64,000 nucleotides of DNA from Streptomyces sp. NRRL WC-3626 (GCF_000718785.1 NZ_JOCA01000009.1:124001-188000); one strand, 5' to 3'. Shown: positions 32,388 through 43,782, numbered from the stretch's first letter. The notes: generated by a model from the sequence alone, not told the origin. Numbers and translations are program-made.

Positions 32388-33303
32388 AGCGGATCCTCGG
32401 GTCGAGTACGGCGTAGAGCAGGTCGACGACGAGGTTGGCGACCAGGAAGACCAGGACGAGCACGGTGACGAAGCCGACGACGGTCTGGGTGTTCTGCCGC
32501 AGGATGCCCTGGTAGAGCTGGTAGCCCACGCCGTGGATGTTGAAGATCCGCTCGGTGACGATGGCGCCGCCCATCAGGAAGCCGATGTCGGCGCCGATGA
32601 AGGTGACCACCGGGATGAGGGAGTTGCGCAGCAGGTGCCGGACGACCACCCGGTGCCGGGGCAGTCCCTTGGCGATGGCGGTACGGACGTAGTCGGAGCG
32701 CCGGTTCTCGGCGATGGAGGTCCGGGTCAGCCGGGTGACGTAGGCCAGGGAGACGGAGGCGAGGACCAGGCCGGGCAGGATCAGCTCGTCGAAGGGCGCC
32801 TCGGAGGAGACCGAGGGCCGGATCCACCCCCACTTCACGCCGAGCAGCAGTTGCAGCAGCAGACCGGTGACGAAGGTGGGCACGGAGATGACGACGAGGG
32901 TGAACAGCAGGACGCCGGTGTCGACCGGGCGGCCCCGGCGCAGTCCGGTGACCACGCCGAGGGTGATGCCGATGACGATCTCGAAGAGGATCGCGATGAG
33001 GGTGAGCCGGATGGTGACGGGGAACGCCGTCGACATCAGCTCGGTGACCTCCTGGCCGTTGAAGGCGGTGCCGAAGTCGCCGGTGAAGACGTTCCCCATG
33101 TAGGTCAGGTATTGCTGCCATACGGGCTTGTCGAGGCCGAACTCCTTCTCCAGCTGGGCGGCCGTGGCCGGGTCGCACCGGCGTTCGCCACACAGGCCCG
33201 CGATGGGGTCGCCCATCACGTTGACCATGAGGAAGATCAGCAGCGTGGCCCCGATGAACACCGGGATCATCTGGAGCAGCCGCCGGACGACATAGCGCCC
33301 CAT
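32380..33303 (-). CDS. Oligopeptide ABC transporter permease (DppB/OppB type)
   Basis: A 307-residue permease, second gene of the operon. It begins with the family's MGRYVVRRLLQMIPVFIGAT helix, an outside loop carrying a Cys pair (CGERRC), and five further helices, with the coupling loop TAIAKGLPRHRVVVRHLLRN that contacts the ATPase. It lies six bases after the binding-protein gene. Confidence 0.93.
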   Translation of the reverse strand: MGRYVVRRLLQMIPVFIGATLLIFLMVNVMGDPIAGLCGERRCDPATAAQLEKEFGLDKPVWQQYLTYMGNVFTGDFGTAFNGQEVTELMSTAFPVTIRLTLIAILFEIVIGITLGVVTGLRRGRPVDTGVLLFTLVVISVPTFVTGLLLQLLLGVKWGWIRPSVSSEAPFDELILPGLVLASVSLAYVTRLTRTSIAENRRSDYVRTAIAKGLPRHRVVVRHLLRNSLIPVVTFIGADIGFLMGGAIVTERIFNIHGVGYQLYQGILRQNTQTVVGFVTVLVLVFLVANLVVDLLYAVLDPRIRYA

Positions 33304-33309
33304 GGCGGC

Positions 33310-34941
33310 TCAGCTCACCTTGATCTGGTCGTAGACGGGGACGCTGAAGGGGTTGAGCTTGACGTCGGAGAGCCGGTCCGACCAGCCGGCGCTGCCGTTC
33401 TGGTACCAGAGCGGGATGGCGGCCATGTTGTCGCGGACGACCTCCTCGGCCTGCTGGAACAGGCTGATGGCCTTCTGCTGATCGGTCTCCCGGTTGGCCT
33501 GGTCGACGAGGCCGTCGAACTTCTCGTCGGACCATTTGCCGTCGTTGGAGGAGGCGTTGGTGTAGTAGAGCGGCTGGAGGAAGTTCTGGATGAGCGGGTA
33601 GTCCATCTGCCAGCCGGCGCGGAAGGGGCCGCTCATCTTCTGCTGGGTGATCTGGTTGCGGAAGTCGGCGAAGGTGCCGACCGGGTTGCCGGTGCAGGCG
33701 CGCTCGTTGTCCAGCGCGTTGTTGATGGAGTTGCAGACGGCGTCGACCCATTCGCGGTGCGAGCCGGTGTCGGCGTTGTAGGTGATGGTCACCTTGCCGC
33801 CGGGCAGCCCGCCGCCCTCCTGGACGAGCTTCTTCGCCTCGTCGGGGTTGAACTCGCAGAACTTTCCGCACAGGCCGTCCTGGAAGCCGCCGTCCTTGCC
33901 GAGGACGGGTGAGGTCCAGTCGGTGGCGGGGGTGCGGGTCTGCTGGAAGATCGTGTCGGTGATCTGCCCCCGGTCGATCGCCATGGACAGGCCCTGGCGG
34001 ACCTTCGCCGAGCCGGACTGGTTCCAGGCGTCGTCGTAGAACGGGAAGGCGAGGGTCTGGATGATGCCGGCGGGGGTGTTGAGGTAGCGGTCGCCGAGGT
34101 CGTTCTTGACGTTCTTCAGCTGGGCGGCGGGCACGTCGTCGACCAGGTCGAGGTTGCCGGCCAGCAGATCGGTGTAGGCGGTGTTGTTGTCGGTGTAGAC
34201 CTTGAGGTCGACGCCGCCGTTCTGCGCCTTGTCGGAGCCCGGGTAGTCGTCCCACTTGCGCAGCGCCATCTGGGAGCCGCGGTTGTACGAGTCGACCAGG
34301 TAGGGGCCGTTGCCGACGGGCTTCTTCACCCAGGCGTCGTGGTCGTCGAAGAAGGCCTTCGGCAGCGGGGCGAAGGCGTTGTAGCCGAGGGTGTCGGGGA
34401 ACGTCGAGAACTTCTGGGTGAGCTTGACGGTGAAGGTGAGGTCGCCGGTGACCTTCAGCCCGGACAGGGTGTCCGCGGTCTGCTCGCTGCCGTCCTCGGG
34501 GTGGACCTTGTCGTAGCCCTCGATGTAGCCGAAGAAGTACGAGTTGCGCTGGTTGTTCTTCAGGCTCGCGCCGTAGTTCCAGGCGTCGACGAAGGACTGG
34601 GCGGTGACCTTCTCGCCGTTGCTGAAGGTCCAGCCGTCCTTGACGGTGACGGTGAAGTTCTGCGAGTCGGAGGTCTCGATCTTCTCGGCGAGCATGTCCT
34701 TGGCCTCGCCGGTGACGGGGTCGTACCGCTTCAGCCCCCGGAAGATCATGTCGAGGACCTTGCCGCCCTGGACCTCGTTGGTGTTGGCCGGCTCGAGCGG
34801 GTTCTGCGGGTCGCCCCAGGAGGCGCTCAGTACGGCACCGGCGTCACCGCTGCCGCCGTCCCCGCCGCCTCCGCAGGCGGTCGCGGCCAGGGCGACCGCC
34901 ACCGCGCAGACGGCCCATCCGGCGTGTGTGGCTCCGCGCAT
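33310..34941 (-). CDS. Oligopeptide-binding lipoprotein (SBP family 5)
   Basis: A 543-residue extracellular solute-binding lipoprotein, first gene of the left-hand operon. The signal peptide ends at a lipobox with the lipidated C23 (LAATAC), and the mature protein is a family 5 fold (DGWTFSNGEKVTAQSFVDAW near 100-120; FPFYDDAWNQSGSAKVRQGLSMAIDR). A Cys pair near 370 (CGKFC) is probably an outside disulfide. The ATG at 34941 has a GGAGG site. Its promoter should lie in the 120 bases up to the bldK terminator at 35066. Ligand unknown; SBP5 proteins bind peptides of 2-8 residues. Confidence 0.92.
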   Translation of the reverse strand: MRGATHAGWAVCAVAVALAATACGGGGDGGSGDAGAVLSASWGDPQNPLEPANTNEVQGGKVLDMIFRGLKRYDPVTGEAKDMLAEKIETSDSQNFTVTVKDGWTFSNGEKVTAQSFVDAWNYGASLKNNQRNSYFFGYIEGYDKVHPEDGSEQTADTLSGLKVTGDLTFTVKLTQKFSTFPDTLGYNAFAPLPKAFFDDHDAWVKKPVGNGPYLVDSYNRGSQMALRKWDDYPGSDKAQNGGVDLKVYTDNNTAYTDLLAGNLDLVDDVPAAQLKNVKNDLGDRYLNTPAGIIQTLAFPFYDDAWNQSGSAKVRQGLSMAIDRGQITDTIFQQTRTPATDWTSPVLGKDGGFQDGLCGKFCEFNPDEAKKLVQEGGGLPGGKVTITYNADTGSHREWVDAVCNSINNALDNERACTGNPVGTFADFRNQITQQKMSGPFRAGWQMDYPLIQNFLQPLYYTNASSNDGKWSDEKFDGLVDQANRETDQQKAISLFQQAEEVVRDNMAAIPLWYQNGSAGWSDRLSDVKLNPFSVPVYDQIKVS

Positions 34942-35065
34942 GGGTGCCTCCTCGTACGTGTGCTGAGTACGCGCGCTGATCCTTTACGCCAATATCGGGG
35001 CAAAGGGGGCGGCACGCACTCGCACGGCACCTGTACGGGGCGGACTCCAGCCTTTTGCGCGAAAA

Positions 35066-35110
35066 CGGCTGCTGCCGTCCACCCCTGTGAGGGGCGGACG
35101 GCAGCAGCCG
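35066..35110 (-). terminator. Strong terminator after the bldK operon
   Basis: CGGCTGCTGCCGTCC (35066-35080) pairs perfectly over 15 bp with GGACGGCAGCAGCCG (35096-35110); the loop has its own CCCCT/AGGGG stem. It lies 15 bases after bldKE and insulates the two tandem transporter operons. Confidence 0.85.
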
Positions 35111-35124
35111 TGTCCGACGCCGGG

Positions 35125-36246
35125 TCAGTCCTTCTTCGCGGAGGTCTGCTCCAGGGCCTTCAGCGCCGGGTCGAGGACGACGTCCTCGGCACGGGCCTCC
35201 GTGGTGGGGTCCTCCGGGAAGTGGCAGGCCGTCAGGTGGTTCTCCCGGTTGCCGGAGATCTGCAGCAGCGGGGGCTCCTCCGTCGCGCACTTGTCCTGCG
35301 CCTTCCAGCAGCGGGTGCGGAAGCGGCAGCCGGACGGCGGCGAGATCGGCGAGGGGACGTCGCCGTAGAGCCGGATGCGCTCCCGGTTCTCCTCCTCGTC
35401 GTCCATGGCGACCTCGGGCACGGCCGACAGCAGGGCGTGCGTGTACGGGTGCCGGGGCCGGTTGTAGATGGAGTCCCGGTCGCCGACCTCGACGACCTTG
35501 CCGAGGTACATCACGGCCACGCGATGCGAGAAGTGCCGGACCACCGCGAGGTCGTGCGCGATGAACAGGAAGGCGATGCCCAGCTCGTCCTGGACCTTCT
35601 TCAGCAGGTTGACGACCTGCGCCTGGATCGACACGTCGAGCGCGGAGACCGGCTCGTCCGCCACGATCAGCTTCGGGTTGAGCGCGAGCGCGCGGGCGAC
35701 GCCGATGCGCTGGCGCTGACCGCCGGAGAACTCGTGCGGGAAGCGGTTGTAGTGCTCCGGGTTCAGGCCGACGAGCTCGAGCAGCTCGCGGACCTTCTTC
35801 TCCCGGCCGCCCGCCGGGTCGATCCCGTTGACCTCCATCGGCGACTTGATGATGGTGCCGACGGTCTGCCGCGGGTTCAGCGACGAGTACGGGTCCTGGA
35901 AGATCATCTGGATCTCGGACCGCACGGGCGCCAGCTGCCGCCGCGAGGCGTGCGTGATGTCCTGGCCGGCGTACTCGATCCTGCCGCCGGTCGGCTCCAG
36001 GAGCCGGGTGATGAGCCGGCCCGTGGTCGACTTGCCGCAGCCCGACTCACCCACCAGGCCGACGCTCTCGCCGACGCCGACGGTCAGGTCGACGTTGTCG
36101 ACGGCCTGGACGGCGCCGACCTTCCGTTTGATCGGGAAGCCGCCGTAAATCGGGAAGTGTTTGGTCAGGCCCTCCACCTTCAGCAGCGTCTCGGTGGACG
36201 CCCCGGTGGAGCCCTGCTGTGCGGGGAGGGTGAGGTTGTCGCTCAT
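35125..36246 (-). CDS. bldKE: BldKE-like oligopeptide ABC transporter ATPase
   Basis: A 373-residue ATPase of the OppF type, last gene of the right-hand operon. Walker A (GESGCGKST), the signature FSGGQRQR and Walker B LIVADEP are intact, and the C-terminal region has the complete cysteine set ([18 protein letters not shown] and then ACHFP), in contrast to its paralogue at 29381. It starts 15 bases after the previous gene. Together with BldKD it powers the importer. In S. coelicolor, bldK mutants fail to raise aerial hyphae because an extracellular peptide signal is not imported; this role is inferred by orthology. Confidence 0.88.
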   Translation of the reverse strand: MSDNLTLPAQQGSTGASTETLLKVEGLTKHFPIYGGFPIKRKVGAVQAVDNVDLTVGVGESVGLVGESGCGKSTTGRLITRLLEPTGGRIEYAGQDITHASRRQLAPVRSEIQMIFQDPYSSLNPRQTVGTIIKSPMEVNGIDPAGGREKKVRELLELVGLNPEHYNRFPHEFSGGQRQRIGVARALALNPKLIVADEPVSALDVSIQAQVVNLLKKVQDELGIAFLFIAHDLAVVRHFSHRVAVMYLGKVVEVGDRDSIYNRPRHPYTHALLSAVPEVAMDDEEENRERIRLYGDVPSPISPPSGCRFRTRCWKAQDKCATEEPPLLQISGNRENHLTACHFPEDPTTEARAEDVVLDPALKALEQTSAKKD

Positions 36247-36261
36247 GTCTCGGATCTCTCC

Positions 36262-37323
36262 CTAGCGCAGCCGGGGCTGGATCGTGTCGAAGAAGATGGT
36301 CTGCTTCTGCTCCGCCGTCAGGTGACAGGCGGCGGCGCGGCCCTCGCCGAGCGCCGGGCGCTCGGTGCTGCAGCGGTCCCCCGACACCTGGTCCGTGAAG
36401 GCGCAGCGCGGGTGGAAGGGGCAGCCGGAGGGCGGGTTCAGCAGGCTGGGCGGGGACCCGGGGATCGGGTTCAGCGCCTGGTCGGTGTCGCCGCCGAGGC
36501 GAGGCATCGAGCTGAGCAGGCCCCAGGTGTAGGGGTGCTTGGGCTCGCGCAGCACCTCGCGGACGCTGCCGCGCTCCACGGCCCGGCCCGAGTACATCAC
36601 CAGCAGGTCGTCGGCCATGTCGGAGATGACGCCGAGGTCGTGGGTGATGAAGATGATCGCGGAGCCGAACTCCTGCTGGAGGTCCTTGAGCAGGTCGAGG
36701 ATCTGCGCCTGGACCGTCACGTCGAGGGCCGTGGTCGGCTCGTCGGCGATCAGCAGGTCGGGGTCGCAGACCAGCGCCATGGCGATCATGGCGCGCTGGC
36801 GCATACCGCCGGAGAACTGGTGCGGGTAGTCGTCCACACGCGTCTTGGGCTGCGGGATGCCGACCTTGGTCAGCATCTCGATGGCCCGCGCCCGCGCCTC
36901 CTTCTTGGAGGCGCCGGTGTGCTTCATGTACGGCTCGGCGATCTGCCGGCCCACCGTGTAGTACGGCGAGAGCGCCGTCAGCGGGTCCTGGAAGATCATC
37001 GCGACCTTGTTGCCGCGGAGCTTCTCCATCTCCTTCTCGGAGGCGGTGACCAGGTCCTGCCCCTCGAGGAGGATCTCGCCCTCGACGGTGGAGGACTTGG
37101 GGTTGTGCAGCCCGAGCACGGTCAGGTTGGTCACGGACTTGCCGGAGCCCGACTCGCCCACGATGCCGAGGGTCTTGCCGCGTTCGACGTCGAAGGACAG
37201 TCCGTCGACCGCCTTGACGATGCCGTCCTCAGTGGAGAACCGCACCCGCAGGTCGCGGACCGAGAGGAAGGAGTCCGGCCCGGTCGGGGCCTTCTCCCCT
37301 TCGGTCTTGGTCAGAGTGGTCAC
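36262..37323 (-). CDS. bldKD: BldKD-like oligopeptide ABC transporter ATPase
   Basis: A 353-residue ATPase of the OppD type. It has Walker A GESGSGKS, signature FSGGMRQR, Walker B LLIADEP and a normal C-terminal oligo_HPY region ([13 protein letters not shown]). The longer frame starting at 37380 lies inside the permease gene; the GTG at 37323, with GGAG seven bases upstream and ten bases after the permease stop, is the better start. It is the partner of the BldKE-like ATPase. Confidence 0.88.
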   Translation of the reverse strand: MTTLTKTEGEKAPTGPDSFLSVRDLRVRFSTEDGIVKAVDGLSFDVERGKTLGIVGESGSGKSVTNLTVLGLHNPKSSTVEGEILLEGQDLVTASEKEMEKLRGNKVAMIFQDPLTALSPYYTVGRQIAEPYMKHTGASKKEARARAIEMLTKVGIPQPKTRVDDYPHQFSGGMRQRAMIAMALVCDPDLLIADEPTTALDVTVQAQILDLLKDLQQEFGSAIIFITHDLGVISDMADDLLVMYSGRAVERGSVREVLREPKHPYTWGLLSSMPRLGGDTDQALNPIPGSPPSLLNPPSGCPFHPRCAFTDQVSGDRCSTERPALGEGRAAACHLTAEQKQTIFFDTIQPRLR

Positions 37324-37333
37324 GGGGTTACTC

Positions 37334-38311
37334 CTAGCTGAGCCGCACGCGCGGGTCGATGTAAGCGTAGGCGAGGTCAACGATGATGTTCAGGATCAGG
37401 ATGAAGAAGGCCCCGAACAGCATGATGCCCATCGTGAGCGGCAGGTCCTTGGTCAGCGAGGAGTCGACCGCGAGCCGGCCGAGGCCGGGCAGGTCGAAGG
37501 TGAACTCCGTGACGACGGCGCCCGCCAGCAGGGCGCTGAGGTCGATGCCGAGGATGGTGACGATCGGGATGAGGGAGCCGCGCCAGGCGTAGCGGAAGAA
37601 GACGTACCGCTGGGACATGCCCTTGGCGCGGGCGGTGCGGACGTGCTCCTCCTGGAGCTGCTCGATCATGGTCGAGCGCGACATACGCGTGTACTGGGCG
37701 GTGAAGATGGTGGCCATCACGACCCAGGGGATGAGCAGTCCGAGTGCCCAGGTTCCCGGGTTCTCCGTGAACGGGTGGTACTTCGGGTTCTCCATGATGC
37801 CGCTGCTGTACACCAGGATGCCGAGGACGATCGGGCCGAGCAGGTAGATCTGGAACGAGCTGAGCACGATCGAGGCGCCCGAGACGAGCTTGTCGACCAC
37901 GGTGCCGCGCTTCCAGGCGGCGAGCAGACCCGAGCCGAGGCCCAGGGTCAGGAAGATCACCAGGCCGCCGACGGTCAGGGACAGCGTCAGCGGGAAACGG
38001 TCGACGATGGAGTCCCAGACGAAGTTGCCGCTGTCGAAGGAGACACCCAGGCACGGCGCGGAGCAGTGCCCCTGCGGGAAGTCGCGGCCGGACACGATGC
38101 CCGACATGAACTCCCAGAACTGGGTGGTGATGGGCTTGTCCAGGCCCAGGTTCTCCCGGATCACCGCGAGGTTCTCGGGCGAGCAGTTCTTGCCGCAGGA
38201 CAGCGCAGCGAAGTCCTGGGGGACCGTATAGAACAGGAAGAACGTGAAGGCGCCGATCAGGAACATGATGACGACGGCGCCGATCAGCCTGCGGATGAGG
38301 AACTGAAGCAT
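37334..38311 (-). CDS. bldKC: BldKC-like oligopeptide ABC transporter permease
   Basis: A 325-residue DppB-type permease: an N-terminal helix (MLQFLIRRLIGAVVIMFLIG), an outside loop with four cysteines (CGKNC; CSAPC), and five more membrane helices, with the cytoplasmic coupling loop TARAKGMSQRYVFFRYAWRG. The extra Cys pairs suggest disulfides stabilising the outside loop where the binding protein docks. The start codon ATG has a weak ribosome site. The gap to the binding-protein gene is 104 bases, the largest in the operon. Confidence 0.88.
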   Translation of the reverse strand: MLQFLIRRLIGAVVIMFLIGAFTFFLFYTVPQDFAALSCGKNCSPENLAVIRENLGLDKPITTQFWEFMSGIVSGRDFPQGHCSAPCLGVSFDSGNFVWDSIVDRFPLTLSLTVGGLVIFLTLGLGSGLLAAWKRGTVVDKLVSGASIVLSSFQIYLLGPIVLGILVYSSGIMENPKYHPFTENPGTWALGLLIPWVVMATIFTAQYTRMSRSTMIEQLQEEHVRTARAKGMSQRYVFFRYAWRGSLIPIVTILGIDLSALLAGAVVTEFTFDLPGLGRLAVDSSLTKDLPLTMGIMLFGAFFILILNIIVDLAYAYIDPRVRLS

Positions 38312-38415
38312 GGCGGGTGAATGCTCTCTTCGAAACGCGGCGGCGGGGAGGGGGAACCGTCCGCGGGGGTGCGCTCCGCCTGGCGCACACCCCCGCGGTC
38401 AGCCGAACTGACGGC

Positions 38416-40218
38416 TTACGGCTGCTTCAGGTACAGGTCGTTGATGTCGATGTAGCTCGACTCCGTGCTGTACCGGGCGCCACCGATGTTCGATCCGTAG
38501 AGCTGGATCTGCTTGGAGTAGTAGACCGGGGCAGCCGGGTTGATCTCCTCGACGATGCGCTTGTGCGCCTGCTCCCACGTCTTGGCGGCCTCCTCCGGCT
38601 CCTGCGTCAGGGCCTTCTGGATCAGCTCGTTGACCTGCGCGTCGTCGATGTGCGAGTAGTTCGACGCACCGTCCTGGACCTGCGTGCCGTCGTAGACGGG
38701 CGTGATGACCGTGGACGGCGAGGACCAGTCCTGGCCCCAGCCGGTCATGTAGATGTCGTACGGGTTGTCCAGCTTGCCGACCTGCTCGTAGAAGCTGGCC
38801 CGGTCGATCTCCTTGGCCTGGACGTCGAAGCCGATCTTGCCGAGCGCGTCCTTGATGATGACCTGCTGGGCCTGGCCGCGCGGGGTGTTGGAGTAGGCGT
38901 AGGTGAGCTTCGTGCCCTCCTTGACACCCGCCTCCTTCAGCAGCTCCTTCGCCTTCGCGATGTCACCGTTGGGCTTCTTCAGCTTGCCGAACGGGTCGTA
39001 GGTCGGGTCGAAGTTCGGCAGGGTCGGGGCGAGCAGACCGCCGGCGACCTCACCGCCGTAGCGGCCACCGTCCGCCTGGACCATGGACTGGTTCGGGATG
39101 GCGTAGGTGATCGCGTCGCGGATCTTCTTGTCCTTGACGCGGTCCAGGTTGAAGGTCAGCTGCCACACGTAGGGCTGGTAGCCCTGGATGGTGCGCTTCT
39201 TCGCCCCGGCGTCACCGATGACCGTGGACAGCTGCGCCGGGTCGACCGAGTCCGTGAACTGGATGGCGTTCTTGGCCTCGCCCTGGTCGGCGATCAGACG
39301 CTTGGTCTGGCTGGGCTGGTCGATCGTCGAGGTGAAGTTGTAGCCGTCGACGTACTGGTGGCGCACCGAGTCCGTCTTCGGGTCCCACTGGTCGTTCTTG
39401 ACCAGCTTCATCGACTTGCCGGCCTTGTACTCGGCGATCTTGTAGGGGCCGAGCGCGGCGGGGGCGTCGTCGTACTTCTCCTTCGTGTCCTGCTTCTCGG
39501 GCACGATGGCGTAACCGGCCATGGCCATGGCCTGCGGCAGGTCGGGGCGCGGCTGGTTGAAGTGGAAGACGACCGTCTTGTCGTCCGGGGTCTCCAGCAC
39601 GGAGTCCGGCAGGTGCTTGCCCTTGTACGGGCCGTCCGGCAGCGCCTTGCGGTAGTCGGAGCCCGACAGCCAGGTCTGGACGTACGTCGGACCGTCGAAG
39701 ATGACCTTCGAGTACTGGCGCTCGATGGTGTGGCGGACGTCGGCCGAGGTGATGGCGTTGCCGTCCTCGTCCTTGATGCCGTCCTTGAGCGTGTACGTCC
39801 AGGTCTTGCCGCCGTCGGAGGACTTGCCGGAGTCGGTGGCTATGTCACCGACGACGGTCAGGTTGCCCTTCTCGTCCTCCTGGTAGTTCGTCAGGCCGCG
39901 GTGGACCAGGTTGGAGAACTGGCCGGCGTCGCTGACGTAGATCTGACCCGGGTCCATGTGGGACAGGTCCGACTGCATGTAGACGTTGATGAAGCCACCG
40001 GACTTGGCGCCGGCGATCTCCTCGGCCGGGCCGTTGGAGGCGGCGGCGTCACCGTAGGCGACAGGGTCCTGCTGCTCGGCGGCGTCCTTCTGCTGCTTCG
40101 AGTCGTCCTTGCCCTTGCTGCCGCTGCCGTTGTCGCTGGAGCAGCCGGTCAGAGCCAGAGAACCGGCCACGATGGCCACGGCGATGGCACGCGCGGTGCG
40201 CGTTCTGATGGGCTTCAT
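38416..40218 (-). CDS. bldKB: BldKB-like oligopeptide-binding lipoprotein
   Basis: A 600-residue extracellular solute-binding lipoprotein, the size expected for S. coelicolor BldKB. The signal peptide ends in LALTGC with the lipidated C26, followed by a Ser/Gly/Asp/Lys-rich linker (SGSKGKDDSKQQKDAAEQQ) and the family 5 binding fold. In S. coelicolor BldKB captures the extracellular bldK signal peptide needed for aerial growth. Identification here is from gene order (permease, binding protein, permease, two ATPases), size and the adjacent second operon. The longer upstream frame overlaps the permease gene and was rejected. Confidence 0.88.
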   Translation of the reverse strand: MKPIRTRTARAIAVAIVAGSLALTGCSSDNGSGSKGKDDSKQQKDAAEQQDPVAYGDAAASNGPAEEIAGAKSGGFINVYMQSDLSHMDPGQIYVSDAGQFSNLVHRGLTNYQEDEKGNLTVVGDIATDSGKSSDGGKTWTYTLKDGIKDEDGNAITSADVRHTIERQYSKVIFDGPTYVQTWLSGSDYRKALPDGPYKGKHLPDSVLETPDDKTVVFHFNQPRPDLPQAMAMAGYAIVPEKQDTKEKYDDAPAALGPYKIAEYKAGKSMKLVKNDQWDPKTDSVRHQYVDGYNFTSTIDQPSQTKRLIADQGEAKNAIQFTDSVDPAQLSTVIGDAGAKKRTIQGYQPYVWQLTFNLDRVKDKKIRDAITYAIPNQSMVQADGGRYGGEVAGGLLAPTLPNFDPTYDPFGKLKKPNGDIAKAKELLKEAGVKEGTKLTYAYSNTPRGQAQQVIIKDALGKIGFDVQAKEIDRASFYEQVGKLDNPYDIYMTGWGQDWSSPSTVITPVYDGTQVQDGASNYSHIDDAQVNELIQKALTQEPEEAAKTWEQAHKRIVEEINPAAPVYYSKQIQLYGSNIGGARYSTESSYIDINDLYLKQP

Positions 40219-40316
40219 GATGCCGATGCACCTACCTGTCGATAGTTGTCCACGAGTGCTGCCTGACGGTCCGGTAACCCGGCACGGGGGCGGCAGCTCC
40301 CCCACCACCAATGGAC

Positions 40317-41363
40317 TTAGCGTCCGGTCTTGGGGTCGAATGCGTCCCGGACGGAGTCTCCGAGAAGGTTGAAGGCTAGAACGAAGGTCACCAGCGCCAG
40401 GCCCGGGAAGAACATGAACATCGGGTCCTGCTCGTACACGTCGGCGCCGACGGCGAACATCCGGCCCCAGTCGGGGGTCGGCTCCACGAAGCCGACGCCG
40501 ATGAACGAGAGGAAGGCGATGGTGAGGATCGTGCTCGGCAGGATGTAGGTGGCCTGCACCAGGATCGGGGTGACGATGTTCGGCAGGATCTCCTTGCGCA
40601 CGATGCGCCAGGGAGAGGCACCGGACACCTTGGCCGCCTCGACGAACTCCCGGTCCGCCAGCGACAGCACGGAGCTGCGCACCAGTCGGGCCAGGCCCAT
40701 CCAGCCCAGGACCCACATCACCAGGACGATCGCCAGAGCCCGCAGATAGGTGGGGGTCTCGTCCGCGGGAGAGACGAACATCGCGGTCACAACGGGCATG
40801 AAGGCGATGAAGAAAAGCTGGCTCGGGAAGGCCAGGAAGAAGTCGGTGATCCGTCCCAGCCAGTAGTCCACACGGCCGCCGAAGTAGCCGCTGACCATGC
40901 CGATGACGACACCGGTGACCACACAGAGTGTCGTCACGACCACGGCCATGTACAGCGAGGTCCGCATGCCGTACAGCAGCATGGTGAACACATCACGGCC
41001 GAGCTTGGGCTCCACGCCGAACCAGAAGTCTCCCGACATGCCACCGAAGGAACCGGTGGGCATGGCGAAGTCGTCCAGGAGGAACGGGAAGTCCGGCTCC
41101 TGGGCGTACAGCGTGTAGGGGTTCTTGCCGTACACCTTCGCGATGAGCGGGGCGCAGGCGGATACCACGAAGAAGAAAATCACCACACACGCGGAGACGA
41201 CTCCGGTACGGTCGCGCTTGAAGCGCTGCCACATCAACTGGCCGGGGGAACGACCCTCGGGCTGCTTGACGCCCTTGGCGACCGTGTTTTCGGTGGTCGC
41301 CGCGAGCTCAGGGTCCAAGACAGCCGCGGACCCGGAGTCCTCGGCCTTGATTGGACTGGTCAT
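40317..41363 (-). CDS. bldKA: BldKA-like oligopeptide ABC transporter permease
   Basis: A 348-residue DppC-type permease, first gene of the operon. A polar N-terminus of about 55 residues precedes the first helix (VVSACVVIFFFVVSACAPLI), an outside loop (about 80-115), and five helices of the transport domain with the coupling loop EAAKVSGASPWRIVRKEILPN. The ATG at 41363 follows a purine-rich GGGGGACGAAC. The upstream 440 bases are AT-richer than the rest of the window, as expected for a regulated promoter. Confidence 0.88.
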   Translation of the reverse strand: MTSPIKAEDSGSAAVLDPELAATTENTVAKGVKQPEGRSPGQLMWQRFKRDRTGVVSACVVIFFFVVSACAPLIAKVYGKNPYTLYAQEPDFPFLLDDFAMPTGSFGGMSGDFWFGVEPKLGRDVFTMLLYGMRTSLYMAVVVTTLCVVTGVVIGMVSGYFGGRVDYWLGRITDFFLAFPSQLFFIAFMPVVTAMFVSPADETPTYLRALAIVLVMWVLGWMGLARLVRSSVLSLADREFVEAAKVSGASPWRIVRKEILPNIVTPILVQATYILPSTILTIAFLSFIGVGFVEPTPDWGRMFAVGADVYEQDPMFMFFPGLALVTFVLAFNLLGDSVRDAFDPKTGR

Positions 41364-41802
41364 CGTGTTCGTCCCCCGGGGGGTTGGAGAGTTGAGCGCA
41401 GCACAGATACCGGCAGGTTCTGTGGTTTGGGGGAACTTTCGCCAACCCAGTCAACGCGCGTCAAGGGCGGAAGGCATAGGGATCTCCCTACCGTTCATAT
41501 TTTGAGCGAAAATTGCAAAGATTGACACCTACGCGCGCTTGACACCCTCCGAGACAAAACGGCAATTCGGACAATTAGGTACACCTTTTTGTTTACATGT
41601 CCGAAACGTGTTCGCGCACACACCGATATCCGAACAGCACTTTACGGTCCTCCTGTGACGCGGGGGGCGCCCGGGATCGCGACGGCGTACCCCTCGGCGG
41701 CCCCGTACCATGGAGTGAGGCCGTGGTGTTCAGCCCGGCAGGGCCCGCACACCACAGACGCTCGTGCGGGGCATTCCTCAGCACTCCGGGAGTACGCCTT
41801 TT
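41364..41802. other. Intergenic region, 439 bases, divergent bldK and typA promoters
   Basis: No gene is seen. From about 41480 to 41610 the sequence is markedly AT-rich (TTCATATTTTGAGCGAAAA, AAAACGGCAATT, TTTTTGTTTACA). On the plus strand TTGACA occurs at 41522 and 41539, exactly 17 bases apart, but neither has a clear -10. On the minus strand TGTCAA (41522-41527 reversed) is followed after 18 bases by AAAATA, a possible bldK promoter. The rest, 41610-41802, shows nothing notable. Confidence 0.4.
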
Positions 41803-43719
<1,917 letters not shown>

Positions 43720-43730
43720 TCCGAGGCACG

Positions 43731-43774
43731 CACGAGAGCGGCACACCCCCGGCGGGGGGTGTGCCGCTCTCGTG
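43731..43774. terminator. Very strong bidirectional terminator
   Basis: A perfect 20-bp stem (43731-43750 with 43755-43774; left arm CACGAGAGCGGCACACCCCC) around a four-base loop. It lies between the convergent typA and LpqW-like genes. Confidence 0.92.
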
Positions 43775-43782
43775 TGCGCGCG

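Noticed and set aside
31574..37341. Very long open frames opposite the transporter operons (893 codons minus in another frame, 1000 codons plus)
   Set aside because: They are shadows of the real genes at high GC; they lack domain motifs, membrane segments and ribosome sites, and contradict clear transporter motifs in the true frame.
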